56,410 bases of DNA, taken from assembly GCA_017635095.1 (NCBI GenBank), contig JAGBMA010000088.1:1-56410 (forward strand), given 5' to 3'. The position numbers and the translations under genes were made by a program. Position 1 is the first letter of the stretch, and every line of letters begins with the position of its first letter. Positions 24,471-32,765 of the stretch are shown here, in pieces. The DNA is from Ruminiclostridium sp. GTDB lineage: Bacteria; Bacillota; Clostridia; Oscillospirales; Ruminococcaceae. The notes beneath the pieces were generated by a model that worked only from the letters and a program-made list of their open reading frames with translations, was not told where the DNA came from and did not search any database.

Positions 24471-25676
24471 ATGGAAAAGCTGAAGATCAATATGCTCGGA
24501 GACTTCTCCATGTCTTACGGAGAAAACGTCATAACCGAGCAGAGCAAGCGCTCAAGAAAGATGTGGACGCTGCTGCAGTTCATGATCGCGAACCACAACC
24601 GTGAGATATCACAGAACGAGCTCATATCGCTCCTCTGGGGGGACAAGGAAAGCGACAACCCCGTGGGCGCTCTGAAGACCTCGCTGCACAGGCTCCGTGC
24701 CTGTCTTGACGGGCTTGGACTGCCGGACGGAGTTGAGATAATCATAAATTCCATGGGCACCTATTCGCTCAACAACCGGATAGACTGCAGCATAGATTTC
24801 GATGAATTCGATGTACTATATAAAAAGAGTATGCTCGCCCAGTCTGAAAAGGAAAAGACCAATCTCTATCTTGCAGCTATCGACCTCTACAAAGGCGATT
24901 TTCTCAGCCGTTCCCGCTCAGAGAGCTGGGTCACACCTATCAATAACTACTACCACTCGCTTTATCTGCGGATAGTCCATGACACCATAGAGATACTTTA
25001 CCGTCATAAATACTACACCGAGCTCATGACCGTCTGTCAGAAAGCTTTCGAGATAGAGAAGCTCGACGACAGGATCCACCTGTACTACGTCCGGGCGCTC
25101 CTCGACACCGGTGAGACTGCCGCAGCCAAGAAGCACTACACCTACGTCATGGATCTGTTCTACAACAAGAACGGCATCAATCCTTCCCCCGAGTTCGTTG
25201 CTCTCTACGAAAAGACAGTGAAGGACGACAACGCCTACAACGCGGATTTCGGCGTTCTCAAGGGTCAGCTCGACAGCATAGATGACGGCATAGGCGCGTA
25301 CTACTGTGAATTTGCGTTTTTCAAGCACGTTTACCAGCTTGAGATACGCGACGCCGTGCGAAGCGGAAGACCCACCAACCTCTGTCTCCTCACCGCCGTT
25401 TCAAAATCCCAGGAAGAGCTTGAAACAAAACAGCTCAACCGTATCATGACCAAGCTTTCCGACTGCATCAGCACTTCCCTGCGCTCACGGGACGTATATT
25501 CCCGTTACGGAGCGTCCCAGTTCGTCATGCTCCTCACAAACACCACAAAGGAGCAGGCGGCAATGGTGCTCGACCGCATTCTGAAGCGCTTCAAGCGGGA
25601 CAATCCCAAGCTCGGCTGCACGCTCCTGTACAAGTTCGACCGCGCGGGAAAGACTGAACCGAGGGAGCCGAAATGA
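24471..25676 (+). CDS. SARP/BTAD-type regulator with degenerate GGDEF C-terminus
   Basis: A protein of 401 residues. Layout: winged-helix DNA-binding part (about 1-100; INMLGDFSMSYG, then QNELISLLWGDKESDNPVGALKTSLHRLR), a BTAD helical TPR-like domain (about 105-245; FDEFDVLYKKSM, LYLAAIDLYKGDFL) and a C-terminal domain (about 265-395) that matches a GGDEF fold in outline. Where the catalytic loop should read GGDEF it has RYGASQF, so cyclase activity is very unlikely. It may bind a nucleotide or act as a dimerisation unit. The ribosome site is AAGAGGTGG. It overlaps the start of yigZ by four bases (ATGA). Confidence 0.8.
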   Translation: MEKLKINMLGDFSMSYGENVITEQSKRSRKMWTLLQFMIANHNREISQNELISLLWGDKESDNPVGALKTSLHRLRACLDGLGLPDGVEIIINSMGTYSLNNRIDCSIDFDEFDVLYKKSMLAQSEKEKTNLYLAAIDLYKGDFLSRSRSESWVTPINNYYHSLYLRIVHDTIEILYRHKYYTELMTVCQKAFEIEKLDDRIHLYYVRALLDTGETAAAKKHYTYVMDLFYNKNGINPSPEFVALYEKTVKDDNAYNADFGVLKGQLDSIDDGIGAYYCEFAFFKHVYQLEIRDAVRSGRPTNLCLLTAVSKSQEELETKQLNRIMTKLSDCISTSLRSRDVYSRYGASQFVMLLTNTTKEQAAMVLDRILKRFKRDNPKLGCTLLYKFDRAGKTEPREPK

Positions 25677-26308
25677 ACTACAAGACGATAAACGGCAGCG
25701 CCGAAGACCGCTTCATCGAGAAGAAAAGCGAGTTCATCGGCTATATCCGCCATACCTCCACGGAGCAGGAAGCTCTCGCTTTCATCGCGGAGATACGCGC
25801 CATGCACCGCAAAGCGACACACAACTGCTACGCCTATATCCTCCGCGAGAACAACCTCTCCCGCCACAGCGATGACGGCGAGCCCGGCGGTACGGCAGGC
25901 GTCCCGATATACGAAGTTCTGCGCAAGGAGGGGCTCACCGACGTTACCTGCGTTGTCACCCGCTATTTCGGCGGAGTGCTGCTCGGCGCGGGAGGGCTTG
26001 TACGCGCGTACACAAAAGGCGCAAAGATAGCCTGCGACGCGGCGGAGACCCTTGATATGCGTACTGCGTCACACCTTACGCTTACCCTCGACTACACATG
26101 GTACGGAAAGATCGGAAAGACGCTCGGAAGCTACGACGTGCGCGTTGAACGCGAGGATTTCGGGGCTGCAGTCGAGATAGGGCTGTATATACCCGTCGAA
26201 AATGAAGCCGCATTCGTGAAAGAGCTTACCGATATCTGCGGCGGCAGCATAACTGCTAAAAAAGACAGCGAAACCGAGTATAACTTTAGTAAAGATGCCG
26301 AAAATTGA
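25673..26308 (+). CDS. yigZ: YigZ/IMPACT family protein (UPF0029)
   Basis: A protein of 211 residues. The signature stretch is EKKSEFIGYI at the start, then HNCYAYIL, SDDGEPGGTAGVPI and VTRYFGGVLLGAGGLVRAYT. A C-terminal alpha-beta domain (about 140-205) follows. Family members bind RNA or nucleotides and, in eukaryotes (IMPACT), affect translation control; the bacterial role is unsettled. It is the last gene of the operon and is followed by a strong terminator. Confidence 0.92.
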   Translation: MNYKTINGSAEDRFIEKKSEFIGYIRHTSTEQEALAFIAEIRAMHRKATHNCYAYILRENNLSRHSDDGEPGGTAGVPIYEVLRKEGLTDVTCVVTRYFGGVLLGAGGLVRAYTKGAKIACDAAETLDMRTASHLTLTLDYTWYGKIGKTLGSYDVRVEREDFGAAVEIGLYIPVENEAAFVKELTDICGGSITAKKDSETEYNFSKDAEN

Positions 26309-26350
26309 AAATCCCTTCCCGAAAAAGAGGAAAAGCGGGAGGGGATTTTG
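26308..26350 (+). terminator. Intrinsic terminator of the comM-yigZ operon
   Basis: AAAATCCC-TTCCCG (from 26308) pairs with CGGGAG-GGGATTTT (to 26349). Confidence 0.75.
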
Positions 26351-26374
26351 TATATATTTATAGCGGGTAATTCC

Positions 26375-26502
26375 GCCTTAACGCAATATATTGTTTTTAA
26401 GGCTATACCACACAAATAGCGTGCGGAGATTGCGCAGTCAGTTAATTTTTTAATGCAAGCAAGGTTCTTGCGTCTGTTTGCGCGGTATTGCCTTAACGCA
26501 AT
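26375..26502. repeat. Pair of 13-bp direct repeats before dgt
   Basis: GCCTTAACGCAAT occurs at 26375-26387 and 26490-26502, 115 bases apart, in an otherwise empty gap. The second copy sits inside CGGTATTG...CAATTACCG, a small inverted repeat. This could be a remnant of a short mobile repeat. Confidence 0.45.
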
Positions 26503-26523
26503 TACCGGCATTACGGAGATAAA

Positions 26524-27522
26524 ATGTTACCAAGAGAGATCACACAGGAAAACGAAAAGAAGATCCTGTCCGAGCACGCCTGCCTGAGCGAATCCACAAA
26601 AGGCAGAGTGCGCTATGAAAAGCCCTGCGACATACGCACGGACTTTCAGCGTGACAGAGACCGCATTATACACTGCAACGCTTTTCGCAGGTTAAAGCAT
26701 AAAACACAGGTGTTCCTCATACCGAAGTCCGACCACTATCGCACCCGCCTGACCCACACTCTCGAAGTGTCCCAGATAGCGAGAACGATAGCGCGGGCTC
26801 TGCGGCTCAACGAGGATCTCACCGAAGCTATTGCTCTGGGTCACGACCTCGGGCACACCCCTTTCGGTCATGACGGCGAGAGAATGCTCCAGAAGCTTTA
26901 TCCGGCAGGAGATTTCCGCCATTATAAGCAGAGCGTCAGGGTCGTGGAGAAGATCGAGCGCGACGGCGCAGGGCTCAACCTCACCGAGGAAGTCAAGAAC
27001 GGCATACTCTGCCACACAAACATGACCGCAGATACGCTCGAAGGCGTTGCAGTCAAGTTCGCGGACAAGATCGCCTATCTCAACCACGACATAGAAGACG
27101 CGGTACGCGGCGGAGTGCTTGACCCGAAGAACATTCCCCGGCACGTCATCGACGTTCTCGGAGACTCCAAGAGCAGGCGCATAACCACCCTCGTCACCGA
27201 TATAATCAACAACAGCGACACGGAGATACATTATTCCGCCACGATACAGGAAGCCCATGATGAACTCCGGAGATTCATGTTCGAGGAAGTGTACTATGCC
27301 GAGGTCACCAACCGCGAGAAAGACAAGGCGTGCCGCATAGTCGAGTTCCTTTTCGACCACTATATGCACAACAAGGACGCTCTCCCCGCGCTCTATATAC
27401 GGCTTGCGGACGAGGACGGGCTTGAAACGGCGGTAAGTGACTTTATAAGCTGCATGACCGACGAATATGCAATAGACCTCTTTAAAGAACTCTGTATCCC
27501 GAAACAATGGATACGGATATGA
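26524..27522 (+). CDS. dgt: dGTP triphosphohydrolase-like HD protein
   Basis: A protein of 332 residues of the dGTPase family: CDIRTDFQRDRDRIIHCNAFRRLKHKTQVF near the N-terminus, and HD motif residues in TRLTHTLEVSQIA, ALGHDLGHTPFGHDGE and later CHTNMTADT / FADKIAYLNHDIEDA. It hydrolyses dNTPs, giving the nucleoside and triphosphate, in the cytosol and helps keep dNTP pools in check. ACGGAGAT precedes ATG. It lies directly before dnaG and rpoD, a conserved order in Clostridia. Some relatives take part in phage defence by dNTP depletion, but here the location is a housekeeping one. Confidence 0.92.
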   Translation: MLPREITQENEKKILSEHACLSESTKGRVRYEKPCDIRTDFQRDRDRIIHCNAFRRLKHKTQVFLIPKSDHYRTRLTHTLEVSQIARTIARALRLNEDLTEAIALGHDLGHTPFGHDGERMLQKLYPAGDFRHYKQSVRVVEKIERDGAGLNLTEEVKNGILCHTNMTADTLEGVAVKFADKIAYLNHDIEDAVRGGVLDPKNIPRHVIDVLGDSKSRRITTLVTDIINNSDTEIHYSATIQEAHDELRRFMFEEVYYAEVTNREKDKACRIVEFLFDHYMHNKDALPALYIRLADEDGLETAVSDFISCMTDEYAIDLFKELCIPKQWIRI

Positions 27523-27588
27523 ACCGGAACGGCGTGCGGCGCCTGCCGCACAGCCCCGGAAAATCTTCAGACAAAAGGCGGTGAGCAG

Positions 27589-29355
27589 GTGGGGAGACTG
27601 CCGGACAGCTTTCTTGACGCTCTCAGAGCGGGAAACGACATAGTGAACGTGATGTCGTCTTATGTCGAGATAAAGCGCGCGGGAAGGGATTATGTCTGCT
27701 CCTGCCCCTTTCACTCGGAACGCACCCCGTCCTGCCATATCTACACCGAGACCCAGAGCTTTTACTGCTTCGGCTGCGGCGCAGGCGGCGATGTCATCAA
27801 TTTTATCCGTCTCATCGAACACTTCGACTATATCGACAGCGTAAAATACCTCGCTCAGCGGGCAGGGCTGTCCATGCCGGAGGATTCCGACGACGGCGGC
27901 GCAAATAAGCGCACAAGGCTTCTGGCGATGAACCGGGAGGCCGCAAGATATTTCCGTGACATGCTCCTCTCGCCCGAGGGAAGAGAAGGTCTCGACTACC
28001 TCGCCCGGCGTCAGCTTACCCCCGCTACCATAAAAAAGTACGGACTCGGGTTCGCCCCCGACGGCTGGCATAACCTGCAATACTATCTGCGGCAGAAAGG
28101 CTATACGGACGACGAGATGGAGGAGGGCGCGCTGCTTGCAAGGCGCAACAACTCCGTTTATGATAAATTCAGGCGGCGGGTGATGTTCCCCATAATAGAT
28201 ATCCGCGGGAACGTTATCGCCTTCGGCGGGAGAACGCTTGAAAAAGATGCCCCCGCAAAATACCTCAACAGCGACGAAACCATGGTCTTTCACAAGCGTG
28301 AGAACCTGTTCTCGCTCAATTTTGCGAAAAACACCAAGGAAAAGTTCCTTATCCTCTGTGAGGGGTACATGGACGTCATCTCGCTCAACCAGGCGGGCTT
28401 TGACTGCGCGATAGCCACCCTCGGCACCGCGATCACCCCCCAGCAGGCAAACAAGATGAAACACTACGCAGCCGAGGTCGTTATCTCCTACGACGCCGAC
28501 GGTGCAGGTCAGAAAGCTACCATGAAAGCCATAAACCTGCTGGCGGAGGCGGGGATAAGGGCAAGGGTGCTCAATATACCCGATGCAAAAGACCCCGACG
28601 AATACATAAAGAAATTCGGCGCGGAAAGCTTCCGCCAGCTGCTCATGGGCACTTCCACCGCCCTCGATCATGAGTTCGGGCTGCTCCGTTCGGGACTCGA
28701 TACCGAAACTCCCGCAGGAAAGGCGGAATTTCTCAGAAAAGCCGTTTCGTTCCTTGCAAAGATACGAAGCGATACGGACCGCACCGTTTATATCTCAGAG
28801 GCGGCAAAAATAAGCGGCCAGCCGGTAAATGCAGTCGCAGGGCTCGTGAAAGACCGGATAAAGTACGAAATACGCTCGGAACAGCGCAGCGAAGAGCGTG
28901 AGCTCATTCGCGGCACCGTGAAGCGCGACCCGATAAACCCGGATTCCCTCACTTACCCGAAGGAGGAAAAAGCCGAACGGGGCATAATCGCTTATATGAT
29001 GCATTCCCCCGATTACCTGCCGCGGGTGGAGAAAACTCTTTCCGAAGAGGACTTCCCCACCGAGTTCAACCGCCGTGTGTTCAGCTTCATCGCCAGCCAC
29101 ATCAAGAACGGTGACGCGGTCGATCTTTCGCTTATCGCCGGAGAGTTCACCGCCGAGGAGACCGGAAGGATAACCGGTATCTGCCGCCAGGCGGACGCTC
29201 TTCCCTACAGTATGCCGCGGCTTGACGAATATATCGCCGTACTCGTTGAACACCGCAGCAAAGCCGGTGAGAAGCCTGTGACCGAGCTCACACCGGAGGA
29301 AATGCTGCAGCGAATGGAAGAAAGGCGGCTCAAAAAGCACCATTCATCGGTCTGA
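27589..29355 (+). CDS. dnaG: DNA primase
   Basis: A protein of 588 residues starting at GTG after AAAGGCGGTGA. The CHC2 zinc finger is exact (Cys39-x2-His42-x17-Cys60-x2-Cys63). The TOPRIM domain follows with LCEGYMDVISL (about 257-267) and the SYDADGAGQKA metal site (about 300). The C-terminal helicase-binding domain begins near residue 465. It makes RNA primers at the replication fork, working with the replicative helicase. It lies between dgt and rpoD as in the classic macromolecular synthesis operon. Confidence 0.97.
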   Translation: MGRLPDSFLDALRAGNDIVNVMSSYVEIKRAGRDYVCSCPFHSERTPSCHIYTETQSFYCFGCGAGGDVINFIRLIEHFDYIDSVKYLAQRAGLSMPEDSDDGGANKRTRLLAMNREAARYFRDMLLSPEGREGLDYLARRQLTPATIKKYGLGFAPDGWHNLQYYLRQKGYTDDEMEEGALLARRNNSVYDKFRRRVMFPIIDIRGNVIAFGGRTLEKDAPAKYLNSDETMVFHKRENLFSLNFAKNTKEKFLILCEGYMDVISLNQAGFDCAIATLGTAITPQQANKMKHYAAEVVISYDADGAGQKATMKAINLLAEAGIRARVLNIPDAKDPDEYIKKFGAESFRQLLMGTSTALDHEFGLLRSGLDTETPAGKAEFLRKAVSFLAKIRSDTDRTVYISEAAKISGQPVNAVAGLVKDRIKYEIRSEQRSEERELIRGTVKRDPINPDSLTYPKEEKAERGIIAYMMHSPDYLPRVEKTLSEEDFPTEFNRRVFSFIASHIKNGDAVDLSLIAGEFTAEETGRITGICRQADALPYSMPRLDEYIAVLVEHRSKAGEKPVTELTPEEMLQRMEERRLKKHHSSV

Positions 29356-29402
29356 AAAAAGTTGATTATCGGCATTTGCCGTTCAATTCATTTATTACAA
29401 CA

Positions 29403-29433
29403 GTACCCCGCTGTCTTGCTCCTGCAGGGGTAC
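29403..29433 (+). promoter_or_regulatory. Hairpin in the rpoD leader
   Basis: GTACCCC (29403-29409) and GGGGTAC (29427-29433) are perfect inverted repeats with a 17-base loop, 36 bases before the rpoD start. No T-run follows, so it is not a terminator; it may be an RNA processing or stability site between dnaG and rpoD. Confidence 0.45.
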
Positions 29434-29469
29434 GGGGGCGATGCCCTGTCAAAAGAAAGGACGTTAAGT

Positions 29470-30552
29470 ATGTCGGAAGCAAAATCGCCGATCACGGAAC
29501 TGATCGAGCACGGAAAACAGAGCGGAAAGCTCACAAGCCAGGAGATCAACGATGTCCTTGAGAGCTGTGACTTTGACGCGGAGCAGATAGACAAGCTCTA
29601 CAACGACGTCGAGGAGAACAATATCGCGATCATAGATGATTTCACGATAGATGAAGACCTTGATGCAGCGCTTTACCTGTCCGCGGACGACGACCTCGAT
29701 ATGGGGCTGTCAACGGATCAGATCTCAATAGACGACCCGGTAAAGATCTACCTCAAGGAGATAGGCCGCGTGCCGCTCCTCACCCCGGAGGAAGAGATCG
29801 AGCTTGCCCAGAGAATGGCACAGGGCGATCCGTATGCAAAGAAAAGGCTCTCGGAAGCCAACCTGAGACTTGTGGTAAGTATCGCGAAGAAGTACGTCGG
29901 ACGCGGTATGCAGTTCCTCGACCTTATACAGGAAGGCAACCTCGGTCTTATAAAGGCTGTGGAGAAGTTCGACTATACGAAAGGCTACAAATTCTCGACA
30001 TACGCCACATGGTGGATAAGACAGGCCATAACCCGTGCCATAGCAGACCAGGCGAGAACCATAAGGATCCCCGTCCACATGGTCGAGACCATAACCAAGG
30101 TCAAGAAAGTGAGCAGCACCCTCCTGCACAAGAACGGCCGCGAGGCTACAGCAGAAGAGATAGCGGAAGAGCTTAAACTCCCGCTCGACAGAGTGCGTGA
30201 GATAATCCGCATCTCCCAGGATCCCGTGTCCCTCGAAACTCCGATCGGCGAGGAGGAGGACAGCCACCTCGGCGACTTCATACCGGACGAGGAAGCTCCC
30301 GCGCCGGCAGAAGCCGCGTCACAGATGCTTCTCAAAGAGCAGCTCGACGAGGTGCTCGGCACACTCACCGAGAGAGAGGGAAAGGTGCTCCGCTTACGTT
30401 TCGGCCTTGACGACGGAAGACAGCGCACTCTCGAAGAAGTGGGCAAGGAGTTCAACGTTACCCGTGAACGTATAAGACAGATAGAAGCAAAGGCGCTCAG
30501 GAAGCTGCGCCACCCGTCCAGAAGCAAGAAGCTCAAGGATTTTCTCGAATAA
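29470..30552 (+). CDS. rpoD: Housekeeping RNA polymerase sigma factor (sigma-70/SigA)
   Basis: A protein of 360 residues. Region 1.1-like acidic N-terminus, region 1.2 ([20 protein letters not shown]), regions 2.1-2.4 with [16 protein letters not shown] and [20 protein letters not shown], region 3, and region 4.2 with [20 protein letters not shown]. The start at 29470 follows GAAAGGACG and matches the family; an earlier in-frame ATG would add 36 unrelated residues. It directs RNA polymerase to the TTGACA/TATAAT promoters seen throughout this window. Confidence 0.97.
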   Translation: MSEAKSPITELIEHGKQSGKLTSQEINDVLESCDFDAEQIDKLYNDVEENNIAIIDDFTIDEDLDAALYLSADDDLDMGLSTDQISIDDPVKIYLKEIGRVPLLTPEEEIELAQRMAQGDPYAKKRLSEANLRLVVSIAKKYVGRGMQFLDLIQEGNLGLIKAVEKFDYTKGYKFSTYATWWIRQAITRAIADQARTIRIPVHMVETITKVKKVSSTLLHKNGREATAEEIAEELKLPLDRVREIIRISQDPVSLETPIGEEEDSHLGDFIPDEEAPAPAEAASQMLLKEQLDEVLGTLTEREGKVLRLRFGLDDGRQRTLEEVGKEFNVTRERIRQIEAKALRKLRHPSRSKKLKDFLE

Positions 30553-30614
30553 GTTTATGATTCAGGTATGATCTAAGGATAAATTCAATTTGAAGAAATG
30601 AAAGGAAATTGCCA

Positions 30615-32765
30615 ATGAGTACGAAAAATGCAGCACCGGAGCTTAAACCGCAGGGAGACCTCGTGTTCGCCCTTGACATCGGTACGAGAACAGTTGTCGG
30701 TGTTATCGGCGAATATGTTGATGACAAGTTCTACCTCCAGGACTACATAAGCGTTCCCCACACGAAGCGCGCTATGGTTGACGGTCAGGTAGAAGATATA
30801 AAGCAGGTCGCAAAGATCGTTTCACAGGTAAAATCACAGCTTGAGGAAAAGAACGGAGTAAAACTCACCAAAGTCTCGATAGCGGCTGCGGGACGCGCTC
30901 TCAAAACACGGCAGACGGCCATGGAGTTCGATATCTCCGACCGCGAGGCGCTCACGGAAGACATGGTAAAGTCCATGGAGATCGAGACGATACAGAAAGC
31001 GCAGGCTGAGCTCGATTCCACCAACACCGGCAGAACTATATTCTACTGCGTAGGTCATTCGATCATAAGCTACCTGCTTGATGACTACAAGATCCTGAGC
31101 CTTGAGGGCCATAAGGGTGAAAAAGCGACTATAGAGCTTGTTGCCGCATTCCTGCCGAATATTGTCGTAGAAGGTCTTTATTCGGTAATGGATCTCAACG
31201 AGCTTGAAGTCACGAGCCTTACCCTTGAGCCTATCGCGGCGATGAACGTTATCGTTCCGCCGGAGATCAGACTTATAAATATCGCGCTCATAGATATAGG
31301 CGCAGGTACTTCCGATATTGCAATAGCCAAAAACGGCTCTGTCGTTGCATATGCTATGGCTACCACGGCGGGCGACGAGATAACCGAGGAGATTATCCGC
31401 CAGTACCTCGTTGACTTCAACACCGCCGAGATGATAAAGCAGAGCGTCTCCACCGGCGACAAGGAAGTCGAGTACCGCGATATCCTCGGAAATTCCCATA
31501 AAGTGCCCGCAGAAGACATCACCGAGATGCTGAGTCCCGCGGTCGAGACCCTTGCGGAAACGATATGCAATGCAATAATCGAAGCGAACGGCGCTTCCCC
31601 TTCCGCAGTGTTCCTCGTAGGCGGCGGAAGCCTTATCGAGGGACTTACTCCCCTCGTAGCCGAGAAACTCGGCATAGATGAGACAAGAGTTGCAATAGGC
31701 GGCGGCGACTTCCTGAAAAATGTAGATGAATGCGGCGCAAAGCTCGGCGCGGAGTTCGTTACCCCCCTCGGCATTGCCGTTACGTCCATGCTCAACCAGG
31801 GCTACGACTTCTCCGTCATCACCGTCAACGACAGCAAAGTGCGCGTTTTCGACACCAAACAGCTCAGCGTTTATGAAGCTCTTACCATCGCCGGCTACAA
31901 GTCCAACGAGATCATGGGCAGAAGCGGCAGAAACCTCTCCTATACCCTCAACGGCGTGAGAAAGACGATAAAGGGCGGCGCTATGACTCCCGCGGAAGTG
32001 TTCGTCAACGAGCGTCCCGCGTCCATAATGACAAAGGTGACACAGGGCGACCGTATCCGCATAACTCCCGCCATGAGCGGTCAGAACGCGTCCGCGAAGC
32101 TCTCCGACGTGCTCGGATATGAGCGCTTCAACGACGGCAACGTGACTTTCGGCGGCGACAAGTTCGCTATCGGTCTCAAAGCCACCGTCAACGGCGAAAA
32201 GAAGGATCCCGACTATCAGATCCAGCCCCTCGACAGCATCGAGACTTCCGGCATAGTAACTTTCGGCGACCTGCTCAGGATAATGGACGCAGGTTACGAG
32301 GGCGTTGAATACCGCGTCGGCGAAAATGTCATTGACGAGAACTATGTCCTCTCCGACGGCGACGACATAAAGACCTACGACAGCTACGGCAACATCATCG
32401 GCACAACCGATGTTCCCGAGCCCGCTCCTGCCGCAGCTCCTGCGGCACCGTCGGTTCAGCCGGCAGCTTCCGCAGAAGCGTCAGCTGAAACAGAGACCGA
32501 GACAAGTTCCGCTCCCTCCGCGAACGCTATCCCATTCAACGGCAGAGGCGGCATCAACGTTGAGATCAACGGCGAGCCTGTTACCCTCGCTCCCCGCAAC
32601 GGCGACTATATACTGCTTGACCTGCTCAACAGCATAAACATAGACCCCGCTGTTCCCAACAGCGAGATCGTTCTTGAGATAAACGGCGCTCCCGCTAATT
32701 TCAGCAGCTACATCTCCGACGGCGACCGCGCTGTGATAAAAGTGCAGGAAAGAACCGGAAGCTGA
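30615..32765 (+). CDS. FtsA-like actin-fold ATPase with long C-terminal extension
   Basis: A protein of 716 residues. The first 400 form an actin/FtsA fold: phosphate 1 LDIGTRTVVGVIGEY, an SHS2-like insert, phosphate 2 LIDIGAGTSDIAIAKNG and adenosine motif FLVGGGSLIEGL. After that come two stretches that each end in a GD-x-I pattern (QGDRIRI, DGDDIKTY), an Ala/Pro-rich linker (about 600-640) and a third such stretch ending DGDRAVIKV. These look like beta-grasp domains. Related long FtsA-domain proteins occur in Clostridia apart from the true ftsA-ftsZ pair, so a role in division or in a cell-surface machine is open. AAAGGAAA precedes ATG at 30615. Its stop overlaps the mannanase start by one base. 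Confidence 0.75.
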   Translation: MSTKNAAPELKPQGDLVFALDIGTRTVVGVIGEYVDDKFYLQDYISVPHTKRAMVDGQVEDIKQVAKIVSQVKSQLEEKNGVKLTKVSIAAAGRALKTRQTAMEFDISDREALTEDMVKSMEIETIQKAQAELDSTNTGRTIFYCVGHSIISYLLDDYKILSLEGHKGEKATIELVAAFLPNIVVEGLYSVMDLNELEVTSLTLEPIAAMNVIVPPEIRLINIALIDIGAGTSDIAIAKNGSVVAYAMATTAGDEITEEIIRQYLVDFNTAEMIKQSVSTGDKEVEYRDILGNSHKVPAEDITEMLSPAVETLAETICNAIIEANGASPSAVFLVGGGSLIEGLTPLVAEKLGIDETRVAIGGGDFLKNVDECGAKLGAEFVTPLGIAVTSMLNQGYDFSVITVNDSKVRVFDTKQLSVYEALTIAGYKSNEIMGRSGRNLSYTLNGVRKTIKGGAMTPAEVFVNERPASIMTKVTQGDRIRITPAMSGQNASAKLSDVLGYERFNDGNVTFGGDKFAIGLKATVNGEKKDPDYQIQPLDSIETSGIVTFGDLLRIMDAGYEGVEYRVGENVIDENYVLSDGDDIKTYDSYGNIIGTTDVPEPAPAAAPAAPSVQPAASAEASAETETETSSAPSANAIPFNGRGGINVEINGEPVTLAPRNGDYILLDLLNSINIDPAVPNSEIVLEINGAPANFSSYISDGDRAVIKVQERTGS

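Noticed and set aside
26692-28671. Minus-strand frame of 659 codons
   Set aside because: Lies wholly antisense to dgt and dnaG, whose motifs are intact. Long antisense frames are common in this codon usage.
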